Below are positions 1-8,746 of a stretch of DNA of 64,000 nucleotides, piece by piece. The notes under the pieces were generated by a model, which worked only from the letters and a program-made list of their open reading frames with translations, was not told the origin of the DNA and made no database searches. The position numbers were made by a program, and so were the translations under genes. The DNA is from an uncultured Clostridium sp. (GTDB lineage: Bacteria > Bacillota > Clostridia > Lachnospirales > Lachnospiraceae), in the NCBI RefSeq assembly GCF_900547735.1, contig NZ_URHZ01000014.1:1-64000 (forward strand), in the 5' to 3' direction. The first letter of the stretch is position 1, and the number at the start of each line of letters is the position of its first letter.

Positions 1-2
1 CC

Positions 3-173
3 GCATATTTGTCAGAGTTGGACAAAAACCCAGTTTCTGTTCAATTTATGAGTGACTGTAACCTCCTGCTTAAAAGTAGTAATGTAACTCTCCTTTATGC
101 TGCCAAAGATACGACACAAAATAATGCTACTGTTTTGTTGAAATGGCTGGCAGAAAAGTTAGAGCAACCCTGA
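3..173 (+). CDS. DUF488 family protein, C-terminal fragment (cut by window edge)
   Basis: An open frame enters from the left edge and stops at TGA 171-173. It gives 56 residues ending WLAEKLEQP. The segment NVTLLYAAKDTTQNNATVLL matches the conserved C-terminal strand and helix of the DUF488 (YeaO-like) family, whose function is poorly known. No start is visible, so this is the tail of a gene lying mostly outside the window. It runs opposite to the transfer genes, so it is either flanking chromosome or cargo; the window cannot decide which. Confidence 0.75.
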   Translation, partial: AYLSELDKNPVSVQFMSDCNLLLKSSNVTLLYAAKDTTQNNATVLLKWLAEKLEQP

Positions 174-227
174 ACATGCATTTGTCATACTTATTTTACG
201 CTTTTCTAAACCGTTAGATTGAGTAGT

Positions 228-884
228 TCAAGGGGGCTGCAAATTGAACCCCACCCCCGTCCACTGAAATAAAACAGGCAAAGCCCGCTGCTGGAAAGAA
301 AGATGAACCAGCTTGCGGGCTTTGCTTCTATACGCCGGACAAAGTGAATATGCCCCTTTTTGAATCCAAACGGGCGATTGTACTATATCGGAAATTTTCT
401 CCACAATCTCTGGTTTTGTCTGTGGTTCTTTCTGTCCCATAGGGGTATCCGCCATTTTGCAGACAGGGGAAACCACCATCTCATTCTCCGGCTGCCGTCT
501 TGCTTTCAGGTTTTCAAAGGTAAGATGTTCTACGGTACACACCGTTTTATCCTCCTGCTTTGGTTCAACGTCTGATACCTTACTTTCCAGCGGTTCCGGT
601 GTATTCTCCCGCAACACAAGGGTATAAAGATTTGAGGTCTGCCCACGGTTCTTATCGCGGAAACGGGAGTCCTTTTTGATGAAACCCGCCTGTACCAGCT
701 CATGGAGCGCACGTTTCACAGTCGATACTGAAATGTGAAGCTGCTCTGCCATAGTGGGAATGGCGGGAAAACAGGTCAAGTCCTTATTGGAACGGTCAAT
801 CAGATAGATTAAGACAGACAGCGCACGGCTTTTCAGAACGCTTTCATAGGCTTGTTTCTTTAACTCGGCTTGTTTTGTCATCAT
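228..884 (-). CDS. HTH replication-initiator-like protein, C-terminus probably replaced
   Basis: A 218-aa protein. Residues ~10-85 form a winged-helix HTH (AEQLHISVSTVKRALHEL, then QAGFIKKDSRF), as in plasmid/ICE replication-initiator-like and GntR/MarR-like proteins. The start at 884 is chosen because AGGAGG (892-897) sits 7 nt upstream; the longer ORF start at 923 has no such site. The last ~45 residues are low-complexity and read through an intrinsic-terminator-like hairpin (278-325), so the original 3' end appears lost. It is the last gene of the leftward transfer operon and may regulate or help replicate the element. Confidence 0.7.
   Translation of the reverse strand: MMTKQAELKKQAYESVLKSRALSVLIYLIDRSNKDLTCFPAIPTMAEQLHISVSTVKRALHELVQAGFIKKDSRFRDKNRGQTSNLYTLVLRENTPEPLESKVSDVEPKQEDKTVCTVEHLTFENLKARRQPENEMVVSPVCKMADTPMGQKEPQTKPEIVEKISDIVQSPVWIQKGAYSLCPAYRSKARKLVHLSFQQRALPVLFQWTGVGFNLQPP
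278..325 (-). terminator. Terminator-like hairpin inside the end of the HTH gene
   Basis: Arms 278-294 and 308-325 pair over ~16 bp with one small bulge. The outer 11 bp (GCAAAGCCCGC/GCGGGCTTTGC) are perfect. On the minus strand a T-rich stretch (CTGTTTTATTT) follows. It would end the leftward operon but lies inside the annotated frame. Confidence 0.6.
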
Positions 885-900
885 CAAAATTCCTCCTAAC

Positions 901-921
901 GCCGGGGCCTTATGCCCCGGC
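901..921. repeat. GC-rich hairpin between tadZ-like and HTH genes
   Basis: Perfect 8-bp arms GCCGGGGC/GCCCCGGC surround a 5-nt loop that contains the TAA stop of the tadZ-like gene. It has no T-run. It sits just before the ribosome site of the HTH gene and may be an mRNA processing or stabilising hairpin. Confidence 0.6.
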
Positions 922-1905
922 AATATACTTTGTTATCATCATCTTAAACTGCTTTGCATTAGCCGCGCCGTCTGTCGGCTCCGGCTGATAGTCCAGAAAC
1001 AGCACCTTGTGGTAATCGTCCTGCAAGGCGTCTGCCACATCCTCTCTGGCTTCTTCCACAACAAACGGACACAGGAGCCAGGCGTGATTGCCCTCCTGTG
1101 TCCGTTTCAGCTTGGCGGTATAGGGAAGCTCCTGCGGCTTCGTCCCACAGACAAGGATAAGCACATCTGCCTCTGGCAAGATCTTGGCCGCAAATCCAAT
1201 ATCCATCACGATAAAGTTTACCGGCGTTTCCGGCTCCTGCCCCTGCCTGCGGTACTGCACATTTTCATAAATCCAGCCGTTCCCACTCTGTTCCATGCCA
1301 TAGCTTCGGGCAAGCAGGGGCAGATGACCATTTTCATTTTTCTCCACAAAACAGACTGCCGCCCCTACGCTCTGAAGCCAGTGACATAAGCCCATGGCGG
1401 CCGTGGTGGTTCCCATTCTCGGTTGTGCGCCAATCATGGCAATACGCACGTTCTCACAGGAAAACCGGTATTTTATGCCGTTCTTTTGCGGACGTTCCTT
1501 GGGGTTATACCGGGTCATGCCGGTTTCACTTAAGGATTCGGTAAGCTCCTGCTGAATAGCGGCAATTTCTGTATCACAGACGATATTGCCCACGCCGCTG
1601 TCAAGGAGCGCCTGAAACAGCGGATCAGATGGAGAAAGCCCCTCGCAGATTACCGTCACTCTGGCATGGTACATGGTCAGAAATTCCTCTATCGCCCCGG
1701 CAAATCCGGCGTCATCGTCCCCGAATGCCAGACGGTCAAGCACTACATCGGTGAAATGGCTGAAATTGCGCATATCGTGTACAACAAATTGTTGCAGGAC
1801 AAAGCTGCCCACCATTTTCTTGATAGGCGTGTCACTGTCCGGTGCATACCACCCGGTAAAGTCCAGCAGATTGGTATGCTGGGTTGAAGCAAGATATAAA
1901 ATCAT
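910..1905 (-). CDS. TadZ-like receiver/P-loop protein (second copy)
   Basis: A 331-aa protein. Residues ~1-140 resemble an atypical receiver-like domain. A degenerate MinD/ParA-type ATPase follows, with the deviant P-loop GAQPRMGTTTAAM near residue 160 and a hydrophobic strand FIVMDIG near 235. TadZ proteins have this layout and localise Tad pilus machinery at the cell pole. The signature lysines of active ParA/MinD ATPases are missing, so ATPase activity is doubtful. It lies downstream of the C39-like peptidase in the transfer operon. A canonical TadZ/MinD ATPase is at 17789. Confidence 0.6.
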   Translation of the reverse strand: MILYLASTQHTNLLDFTGWYAPDSDTPIKKMVGSFVLQQFVVHDMRNFSHFTDVVLDRLAFGDDDAGFAGAIEEFLTMYHARVTVICEGLSPSDPLFQALLDSGVGNIVCDTEIAAIQQELTESLSETGMTRYNPKERPQKNGIKYRFSCENVRIAMIGAQPRMGTTTAAMGLCHWLQSVGAAVCFVEKNENGHLPLLARSYGMEQSGNGWIYENVQYRRQGQEPETPVNFIVMDIGFAAKILPEADVLILVCGTKPQELPYTAKLKRTQEGNHAWLLCPFVVEEAREDVADALQDDYHKVLFLDYQPEPTDGAANAKQFKMMITKYIAGA

Positions 1906-1926
1906 TTCATCCGTCTCCTTTCGCCG

Positions 1927-2754
1927 TTATTTGCCGATTGCCCAGTAAGGGCCTCCGGCTGCTCCGGCCTTGTTGGACTCATCCATGATGATGGACAAAT
2001 CCCATTCCTGTTCGCTTCTGCGATAGCTGGCAGGGTCAGCCACAAGGATTTTCCCCTCGCTGGTCACGCCCCGCAGGACAATGAAGTGGCCGCCATTTGT
2101 GAAATGCCCCTTGCTCATAATAACCACCACCAGTTTGCCGGAAGATAGGGCGTCCACAATGCCCTGTGCGTCCAAATTCTTCTGAACCGTCAATCCGTAG
2201 GCTTTTGCTGCGGCCGGTATCAGACTGTGATAAGAGCCGTTGCCCTCACAGCGGTGTCCGTTTGCTACCGACCAGTTTGACAATTCTATGGGGTCGTGTG
2301 CTTCTCCGGTCAGCGTGGAAATCACGATTGCCATGGAAGTGGGACCGCACCCTGCCTGTCCGATGGTGCCGGACGTGCCATACATGGTATCCGCCCAACG
2401 CTCATCCAACTGATTATAGTAGGTCACTTCCATGCCGCCGTCCGTAAATGTTACGCCCTCATAGGACTGTCCGCTGCCGTCTACATAGTCCTGCTCAAAA
2501 ACACCGAGGTTCTGGTTGTAGCCATACCCTTGCTGGAACGACTCAATGGCCGCCAGTTCCTCCCCGCCGAATGCCCACTCCGCAAATAGGGAGAGCGGAC
2601 TTGTGAGCAGATAGACGATAAAGGCAATCAGCACCAACAAAGATATGACCGGTGCCAAAATGATGATGAGCAGGCGTTTCCGCGCCTGCTCATCCGTTAC
2701 GGCCTGTGCCGCCAACTGTGCCAGTATCTTTGCTGTAATCGGGTCAACCGCCAT
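1927..2754 (-). CDS. Membrane-anchored C39-like cysteine peptidase
   Basis: A 275-aa protein. A cytoplasmic N-terminus is followed by one membrane helix (residues ~28-52, LLIIILAPVISLLVLIAFIV). An extracellular papain-like C39_2 domain occupies ~110-270. The likely catalytic Cys is in GQAGCGPTSMAI, the His in GGHFIVLRG and the Asp/Asn in VADPAS. In Firmicute conjugation systems the gene after virB4 normally encodes a wall hydrolase (VirB1/CD1107-like) that opens peptidoglycan. This protein has the same position, but its fold suggests peptide rather than glycan cleavage. Its ATG overlaps the virB4 stop (TGATG), implying translational coupling. Confidence 0.75.
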   Translation of the reverse strand: MAVDPITAKILAQLAAQAVTDEQARKRLLIIILAPVISLLVLIAFIVYLLTSPLSLFAEWAFGGEELAAIESFQQGYGYNQNLGVFEQDYVDGSGQSYEGVTFTDGGMEVTYYNQLDERWADTMYGTSGTIGQAGCGPTSMAIVISTLTGEAHDPIELSNWSVANGHRCEGNGSYHSLIPAAAKAYGLTVQKNLDAQGIVDALSSGKLVVVIMSKGHFTNGGHFIVLRGVTSEGKILVADPASYRRSEQEWDLSIIMDESNKAGAAGGPYWAIGK

Positions 2755-4586
2755 CAGCGTCCACCCGCTTTCCCCATGTAAAACATCTTATAATCCGGAA
2801 TCTCAAAGCTGATATGGAGCCGCTTTGCCCCCACCATGAACAGGGCGTGACCGCGCTTTCTGGCAAGCAGAAGTTCCTGCTCCGCTTCGGTCAGGTCGTA
2901 GAGCTTGGCCGTTTCTTTCAGGTTCGGGCCGTCCGTACCCATGAGCAGCTTATAGCAGGGAATGTCAAGGAGCGCCTGCCCATACTGCTTAATGCTCTCG
3001 GACAGGAAATCAATGACGCTGTGGCTGATGATCCCCAGCGCACCCTCGTATTTTCTGGCGCGTTTCATTACATTGCGGAGATAGACAAGAGACTGTGGCA
3101 CTTTCTGGTCAATCATCAGGTACGCCTCATCGCAGATCAGCAGTACCCGTTCTTCACGGTTCCGGCTCATCTGCTCCCAGCAGTAGGTCAGCAGATTGAA
3201 ATACTGTGTCCGCTTGATGCTGTCGCTGGTTTCCTGCAAGGCATTGGTATCAAGGCAGATAAAAGGGCTGTCCGTGGCGATGGTGCTGTGGCCGTTCCAT
3301 ATAAAGCTGTCGGAACCCTCCGCAATATCGTATAAAAGCAGGGAGAGGTCGGCGTAAGCCTGCCTGTCCTTTTCCGTATCCGCTTTTTCCTTTACCAGCT
3401 TGTAGAGGTCGGAGAAGATGGGAAAATCCGTGGGCTTCAGTTTTGCCACATCCGTATCCCATGTAATGCCGAACCGCTGGTACAGTTCTACAAGGCATTT
3501 CTTCAGCACGGCTTTCTGCATATCGGTCAGGGACGGGATATATAGGCTGAAAAAAATCTCAAGATTTTTCATGTGCAGCGCAAGGTCGTTCATGCCGTAG
3601 CCCTCGTCACGGTAAAGCCGGTCGGCTTCCTTTTCGCTTTCATCGTCACGGGGCGATGGGCGCACCTGAAGGGGGTTGAAACGGCCGCCCGCGCCGCCCA
3701 CGGCGTTGATCCAGTCGCCGCCGAGGTTGTAACAGAGGTCTTTGTACTCACTTTCAGGATCTACGACAAGGATTTTTGTGCCTTTCATGTACTCGCTCAT
3801 CAGGATATGCTTGATGGCCGTGGACTTACCTACGCCTGAATTCCCCATTACCACAAAATTACTGTTGGTACGGTCGCCGCCGCGCTTCCATACATCCACA
3901 ATCACAAGGCCGCCGCTGGAGTCCTGTGCAAAATAATACCCTTCTCCATCATTGAAGCCGCTGCTGGCAAAGGGGAAACCGCCCACAAAAGTGGACAGCG
4001 GCACAATCTTCTGTAAAATACTTTCAATCTTCCCGTTTGCGGGGAATGAGGGGGAGAGGTGTTGAAAACATTCTTTTTGCAGATTGGGGATCACCCGCAT
4101 TTTGCACTTCATCACGCTGACAATGCTCTCCGCACGGCGGCAGACCTTTTTGAACGTCTTATCGTCCCCCGCGATAGGGCAGACCTGTACGCTCATCAGC
4201 CCCACGGTTTCCCCCTCCCGGTCAATCTGCATGATGATTTTCTCGCCGTCCTCGGCGGCCTTTTCCGCCCTCTGTCTGGAAAGCGGGTCTTTGGCGCCCT
4301 CCGCAAACCCGCGCTGCTGTACCACACTGCGGGATATGGCGCTGATCAGCGTGGCGTTGTCCACTGGCTTAAAGCCAATCGAAACAATGGTGGCCGGGAT
4401 ATTGGTAATCTTGGAAAGCCACTCTGCGTCCACCTTTTGCGGATAACGGATCAGTCCATAGATTTTTCCGATGTTCTCCCCGATGGACAGGCTGTTCTTC
4501 TGAAATTCCAGCCCAACCGGGGTAATCACATTCAACAGGGCGCTGTTGGTTACGTCCTGCTCCTGCACGTTTTGTTGTTTACGCAT
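2754..4586 (-). CDS. virB4: VirB4/TraE-type conjugation ATPase
   Basis: A 610-aa cytoplasmic motor ATPase of the T4SS. A CagE/TrbE-like N-domain (~30-230) precedes a RecA-like domain with Walker A GNSGVGKSTAIKH (~247-259) and Walker B VLLICDEAYLMID (~500). VirB4 energises pilus assembly and substrate transfer and is the hallmark of conjugative elements. It is short for the family (usually ~750-850 aa). The separate upstream 231-aa protein may supply the missing N-terminal portion. The two genes overlap by 8 nt. Confidence 0.92.
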   Translation of the reverse strand: MRKQQNVQEQDVTNSALLNVITPVGLEFQKNSLSIGENIGKIYGLIRYPQKVDAEWLSKITNIPATIVSIGFKPVDNATLISAISRSVVQQRGFAEGAKDPLSRQRAEKAAEDGEKIIMQIDREGETVGLMSVQVCPIAGDDKTFKKVCRRAESIVSVMKCKMRVIPNLQKECFQHLSPSFPANGKIESILQKIVPLSTFVGGFPFASSGFNDGEGYYFAQDSSGGLVIVDVWKRGGDRTNSNFVVMGNSGVGKSTAIKHILMSEYMKGTKILVVDPESEYKDLCYNLGGDWINAVGGAGGRFNPLQVRPSPRDDESEKEADRLYRDEGYGMNDLALHMKNLEIFFSLYIPSLTDMQKAVLKKCLVELYQRFGITWDTDVAKLKPTDFPIFSDLYKLVKEKADTEKDRQAYADLSLLLYDIAEGSDSFIWNGHSTIATDSPFICLDTNALQETSDSIKRTQYFNLLTYCWEQMSRNREERVLLICDEAYLMIDQKVPQSLVYLRNVMKRARKYEGALGIISHSVIDFLSESIKQYGQALLDIPCYKLLMGTDGPNLKETAKLYDLTEAEQELLLARKRGHALFMVGAKRLHISFEIPDYKMFYMGKAGGR

Positions 4587-5274
4587 AAATGTCCTCCTTC
4601 AGCGTGGGTACGCTGGCGCTGTATTCGGTATCCTCCAGATGGGTGTAAGAGGGGTTGTTGACAAGATTTAAGAGCCGGATGATTTCCTTTTCCGTCAGCA
4701 CATCGCAGCCAACCCCATTCCCGCTGAATTTCTCCGCAAGCAGAGCCGCCCGTTTGAATAGGTCTTTTTCCACTCCGTCCTCGTATTTCTCCCATAGGGA
4801 GATATAAAACTGCCGCTCCACGATCTCGCCGGACAGGGCATAGCCGCTCATCTGCAAAATCTCCTGCCTGAGCAGCTCCTTTTGCTTATCGCCCGCGTCT
4901 TTGAGCATGGACTGCATATCCGCAATCAGCGGCGAAATATCCACCGGGCGGCTGACCGCCATAAATTTGAATGGGTACTGGATGTCTGACAGTTCGGCGG
5001 TAAGCTGCCGGATCAGGCTGTGCTTTTCTGATTTGCTGTATAGGTCAATGCTGATGGAATGTACCCGCAGGAAAGTCAGCACCATCCCGTCCTTTGTGTA
5101 GAGGTACTTGTCCTTGACATCACGGACGTTGATAAACTCCTGCGCCGTGCGGATAGCCGTGCTTTCCCCGCTGGCTGGGTTCCCTCGCTTCTGGTGCTTC
5201 AACACCAAAAGAAAAATGCCGCCACCCACAAGGGTGACGGCAAGCATGATGATTGGGAATAAAAGTCCCTCCAT
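4579..5274 (-). CDS. Membrane-anchored VirB4 N-terminal-like conjugation protein
   Basis: A 231-aa protein. One N-terminal membrane helix (residues ~4-25) is followed by a soluble domain. The segment DGMVLTFLRVHSISIDLYS...HSLIRQLTAEL...QYPFKF resembles the opening strand-helix of the VirB4/TraC N-domain (FLRV...F...SFPIQ pattern). It overlaps the start of virB4 by 8 nt, so the products are probably made together. A split VirB4, or a small partner anchoring VirB4 to the membrane, are both reasonable readings. The assignment is inference. Confidence 0.55.
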   Translation of the reverse strand: MEGLLFPIIMLAVTLVGGGIFLLVLKHQKRGNPASGESTAIRTAQEFINVRDVKDKYLYTKDGMVLTFLRVHSISIDLYSKSEKHSLIRQLTAELSDIQYPFKFMAVSRPVDISPLIADMQSMLKDAGDKQKELLRQEILQMSGYALSGEIVERQFYISLWEKYEDGVEKDLFKRAALLAEKFSGNGVGCDVLTEKEIIRLLNLVNNPSYTHLEDTEYSASVPTLKEDIYA

Positions 5275-5277
5275 ATG

Positions 5278-5913
5278 TTATTGTTCCTCCATTTCTTCGT
5301 TTTCCGGCTCTGTCCGCTGTTCCACCAGATCCCGGTATCGCTGCCGCTGCTCCGCAGCCTCCGGGGAATCCAAATACTCCGTAAGCCGCATATCTCCACG
5401 GGCACTTTCCAGCAGTTTGTCAAGGCCGGTGCTTCTGTCATAGATGGCAAGCAGCTTGTAGAAATCTGTGATACCTCGTTCCTCCCCATGCTCTAACAGT
5501 TTTTCCACGTTGGCAAGGCCGTCCGTTAAGGTAATAGACAAACTGCCCATGGTACGATACCATGGGCAGTTTGGGTTATAGGACAGGCTGCAGTTGTCAT
5601 GGTCGAGGTCAAGGGTGATGTGCATTTCATAGTCGCTGTGCCGCTCATACCGCTCCTGTAAAGTGCGGCACTGTGCCGGTTTCACCGGATTGCAGAACAT
5701 ATCCTCCTCCGGCAGACGGGGATTATGATACTGTCCGTCATCGCCCAAATGAGAAAAAATGTAGGCGAGGCTCTGCGGTTCCTCCATGCCAGCCTGAACC
5801 TCTTTTGCCTGTGCCAGCCGCAGCAGCGGGGACAGGGCGTTTGCGCCGTTGTGGGCGGTAAAGATATGGCTTCCGCCGTTTTCAATGATTTGATAGATTG
5901 CACGGTTTCCCAT
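5278..5913 (-). CDS. Unknown ICE protein with an internal perfect inverted repeat
   Basis: A 211-aa, acidic, soluble protein with no signal or membrane segment; the C-terminus is Glu-rich (EPENEEMEEQ). No domain is recognised. It lies 3 nt before the VirB4-partner gene, within the transfer operon. The coding sequence contains a perfect 16-bp-arm hairpin (5539-5573) encoding the region around PNCPWYRTMGS. Function is unknown. Confidence 0.75.
   Translation of the reverse strand: MGNRAIYQIIENGGSHIFTAHNGANALSPLLRLAQAKEVQAGMEEPQSLAYIFSHLGDDGQYHNPRLPEEDMFCNPVKPAQCRTLQERYERHSDYEMHITLDLDHDNCSLSYNPNCPWYRTMGSLSITLTDGLANVEKLLEHGEERGITDFYKLLAIYDRSTGLDKLLESARGDMRLTEYLDSPEAAEQRQRYRDLVEQRTEPENEEMEEQ
5539..5573. 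repeat. Perfect 35-nt hairpin within a coding region
   Basis: Two perfect 16-bp arms (CAAACTGCCCATGGTA and its complement) flank a 3-nt loop CGA. It contains two CCATGG sites. There is no poly-T, so it is not a terminator. It lies in the middle of the 211-aa gene. Confidence 0.9.
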
Positions 5914-5927
5914 GGCTCACCTCCATA

Positions 5928-6698
5928 TTAGCGTTCAAATTCATCTTCCTGCTCTGGCGTCAAATCGCAGGATACCGTTTCCTGTGCTTTCAGAAGTTCT
6001 TGGTCGTTCAAATAATCCATACAGCATTTCAGGTAGTCCAATTCTTCCTTGGCGGCAGGCCGTTCTTTTGCACCGCCGTAGGAATAAGCGGTAATGGTTA
6101 TCTGGCGGGGGTTGTCGGCGCGCCCAACCATCAGCATTTCCCTGTACTCCGCAGAATCCTGAACCATGGCAGGAGAGACATGGCCGGGCAGCATAAATTT
6201 CTCTGGTGTCTTATCTGTGCCGACCGTTACCAGTGAAAAACATATTCCATCCTCTCCAATATGCTGATCCAGACTTTCCTTTTCGTGCTGAACAAATGCT
6301 TCCCCGAATTTTCCTTTCATCCCATAATCACATAGCATATACGGGTAAGCAGTCAATTCCCCAATCCCCTCCAAAAACAAGCATTGATGCTGGAGCTTCG
6401 TCAGGCTTGCCTTGGCGTCCAGCGTATATGCCCAAAAGTTAGAGTAATGCTCCACCTGTGTATCCTTAAAGTAAACAAACCCGTCATGGTCACGGGTCAT
6501 AAACTCCACGTCAAGATAGGCGGGTTTTCGATAGGTTCCCTGCGAAACGCTGGCGTATAGCTCATCAACCGCCGCCCATCCCCATTCATTCAAACAGTTA
6601 TTTGCCGCCCATTCCACCAGCTTCAAATGCTCCGGGGCAAGGTCATTGCCGTCATGGGAGCCTTGCAGGATTGCAAGCGTTTTATCCGAATGATTCAT
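5928..6698 (-). CDS. Unknown ICE protein (258-aa ORF, restarted at internal Met)
   Basis: A soluble acidic protein of 256 residues with no recognised domain. The second ATG (6698) is preferred because GAGG lies 8 nt before it, against only 2 nt before the first ATG. The region ITITAYSYGGAKERPAAKEEL resembles VSIAAYSVGTGESETPDKDEL in the 109-aa protein at 34427, so the two may share a small domain. The protein ends EDEFER, an ending shared with several other genes on this element. A group II intron sits between it and the preceding surface-protein gene. Confidence 0.7.
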   Translation of the reverse strand: MNHSDKTLAILQGSHDGNDLAPEHLKLVEWAANNCLNEWGWAAVDELYASVSQGTYRKPAYLDVEFMTRDHDGFVYFKDTQVEHYSNFWAYTLDAKASLTKLQHQCLFLEGIGELTAYPYMLCDYGMKGKFGEAFVQHEKESLDQHIGEDGICFSLVTVGTDKTPEKFMLPGHVSPAMVQDSAEYREMLMVGRADNPRQITITAYSYGGAKERPAAKEELDYLKCCMDYLNDQELLKAQETVSCDLTPEQEDEFER

Positions 6699-6772
6699 CG
6701 TCATTTCCTCACTTTACAGGGCCGAATGGCGATAGGTAATCCTTTGATGTTATCACTGGATTTTCCCCCGCC

Positions 6773-8746
6773 TCACACCGTGCACGAGACTTTCACCTCA
6801 CACGGCGTTCCATCGGGAATTACATCTGGTATCACAAAACAACTTTGCACAATGGCAAGTTTTCGTAACTGGTTCAACTTCTTAATTTGTTTTACATTCA
6901 GGTTCAGACCATTTAACAGCTTAAAGATGGTGTCGGGATTGTTTGCGTGTATCAGCTTGTGGATAGCTTCTGAAACGATGACGAGGTTTTTGTAGTTGTC
7001 CTTGCCACCTAAATATTTAGGTGTTCGATGGTGGCAATAGACATCATCTTTTTCCAGAAACACTCCGCTAACTGCGCATTTTCCTTGTTGCGCACAATAC
7101 AATGACAGGCGGTTGTCATTAAACTCAACGGAACAGTTTCGCACAGGATTTCTCATCAGATAGTGCAAAATGTTTTTATCTATCCGTTCAAGTCCTTTGT
7201 GAATATACTCTCTGCCCTCCGGTGTGTACTTGTTCACTTTTCGTACTTTTGCCAGTGGCTTTTTATAAGAAATATATCCGATTGGCACCAACACTTTGTC
7301 ATAGCCGACAAAGCGTAACTGCTTGCTTTTTCCGTATGCCTCTTGAATGTGTGCAGGAATGGTGTAGTTACTTTTCTTTTCTTCAAGCTGCTTTTTGGTC
7401 TTTAACCTCTCTCGAAGTCTAATTTTTAGGCTCTTTTGAATAGGAAAGGCAATTTTCCGAAAATCCTTTTGAACGTGTGTAGCCATGTCATAATAATTGT
7501 GAACGCCTATGACAAATGAATTGTAAACGTACGTTGCTGCAAATTGGCCGCTTTTGTCCGCAGGATTTTGGATGTTGTAAATGAGCTCTCTTGCTTTCAG
7601 CGCTATTTTCTCTGCTGATTTTTCAGTGATGTGGCTTTGAACGATATATTTTGGTTCGCCATTTTTCTTTTTGCCACGGCGGTTCAGCTTCATCTTGAAG
7701 CCGAGAAATTCGGAGTACCGCTTTTTCAGATTGACGATTTGAGATTTTTGCTCGTTAATTTCCAATCCCAAACGATGATGAAGCCAATCCTTAGTGGCAT
7801 AGAACAGCTTTTGCGCATCACCTCTGGTTTTGCAGAAAATTCTAAAATCGTCCGCATACCGAACAATGTGACACTCCTTTAGCTTTGTGAGATTACGCAG
7901 TGAACCATATCTACTGCTGTGGATAAGCGAACCGTTTGCGCTGACACCTACCGCATACTGTCGTTTGGTTGGCATTCCTGTCCATTGGCTGTGTATCCAC
8001 CAATCCAATTCGTTAAGCACGATATTGGATAACAGCGGTGAAATGATACCGCCTTGCGGAGTGCCCTTTTCAGGGAATCCAATTCCTGCGACTTCTGCTT
8101 TTAGCATTGCTGATATGACGGAAATCAAGGTTTTATCCCGAATTCCCATTGTCCACATCTGCTTTAACAGCTTGCCATGGCTGACATTGTCGAAAAATCC
8201 TTTGATGTCAACATCCACTACAAATGAACAGTGGGTAAGCTGCATATGCTTATAGGCTTCGGCGATTGCATGTTCAGTGCTTCGGTTTGGTCGGAACCCG
8301 TGACTGCTATCGTGGAATTTCGCTTCACAGATAGGCTCTAAAATTTGTAGCACACATTGTTGTATCAGCCTGTCCATAATTGTTGGTATTCCAAGCGGCC
8401 GCAGTTTAGCCGGGTCGTTAGGCTTTGGAATCTCCACCCTCCGTACTGGTTGCGGTTCGTACCATTGCAGTTTTCGTTGTACGAGGTAAATCAGCCGTTC
8501 ATCACTTAATTTTGCAAGATTTTTAATGGTTTTGCTGTCTGTGCCTGCCGTTTTGCTACCCTTGTTTTTCTTTAGTGTGCGGAAAGCCAATTTAATATTT
8601 TCCTCTGCACAGATAAGCGGCATAAGATTTTGAAACAATTTACCGTTCTGGCTGTCCGTATAGAGCTTATCAAGGGTATCTTGTAAATCGTAGTATTCGG
8701 CAAAGCGTAACTTTGCCTTTTTCTTCTGTTTGCCTTTTGCACTCAT
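6773..8746 (-). CDS. ltrA: Group II intron reverse transcriptase/maturase with HNH endonuclease
   Basis: A 657-aa intron-encoded protein. The reverse transcriptase domain covers ~80-330, with RPLGIPTIMDRL, GFRPNRS, GTPQGGIISPLLSN and the catalytic YADDF box. A maturase X region follows to ~500. A C-terminal HNH nuclease has CAVSGVFLEKDDVYCHHR ... YLGGKDNYKNLVIV ... HKLIHA. It splices the intron and drives retrohoming into DNA. The stop codon falls in domain V (TGA 6773-6775), so the last residues overlap the ribozyme. All catalytic motifs are intact, so it is probably active. Confidence 0.95.
   Translation of the reverse strand: MSAKGKQKKKAKLRFAEYYDLQDTLDKLYTDSQNGKLFQNLMPLICAEENIKLAFRTLKKNKGSKTAGTDSKTIKNLAKLSDERLIYLVQRKLQWYEPQPVRRVEIPKPNDPAKLRPLGIPTIMDRLIQQCVLQILEPICEAKFHDSSHGFRPNRSTEHAIAEAYKHMQLTHCSFVVDVDIKGFFDNVSHGKLLKQMWTMGIRDKTLISVISAMLKAEVAGIGFPEKGTPQGGIISPLLSNIVLNELDWWIHSQWTGMPTKRQYAVGVSANGSLIHSSRYGSLRNLTKLKECHIVRYADDFRIFCKTRGDAQKLFYATKDWLHHRLGLEINEQKSQIVNLKKRYSEFLGFKMKLNRRGKKKNGEPKYIVQSHITEKSAEKIALKARELIYNIQNPADKSGQFAATYVYNSFVIGVHNYYDMATHVQKDFRKIAFPIQKSLKIRLRERLKTKKQLEEKKSNYTIPAHIQEAYGKSKQLRFVGYDKVLVPIGYISYKKPLAKVRKVNKYTPEGREYIHKGLERIDKNILHYLMRNPVRNCSVEFNDNRLSLYCAQQGKCAVSGVFLEKDDVYCHHRTPKYLGGKDNYKNLVIVSEAIHKLIHANNPDTIFKLLNGLNLNVKQIKKLNQLRKLAIVQSCFVIPDVIPDGTPCEVKVSCTV
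6774..6808 (-). ncRNA. Group II intron domain V
   Basis: Minus-strand CGCCGTGTGAG-GTGAAAGT-CTCGTGCACGGTG forms the ~34-nt catalytic hairpin typical of domain V. It overlaps the last codons of the maturase gene. Confidence 0.8.

Noticed and set aside
3..173. DUF488 gene as ICE cargo
   Set aside because: Only its tail is visible, on the opposite strand; the left boundary is outside the window, so no claim is made.
6773..8746. Reverse transcriptase as a possible defence RT (retron, DRT, CRISPR-RT)
   Set aside because: Maturase and HNH domains, a GTGTG 5' end and domain V/VI show an ordinary group II intron.
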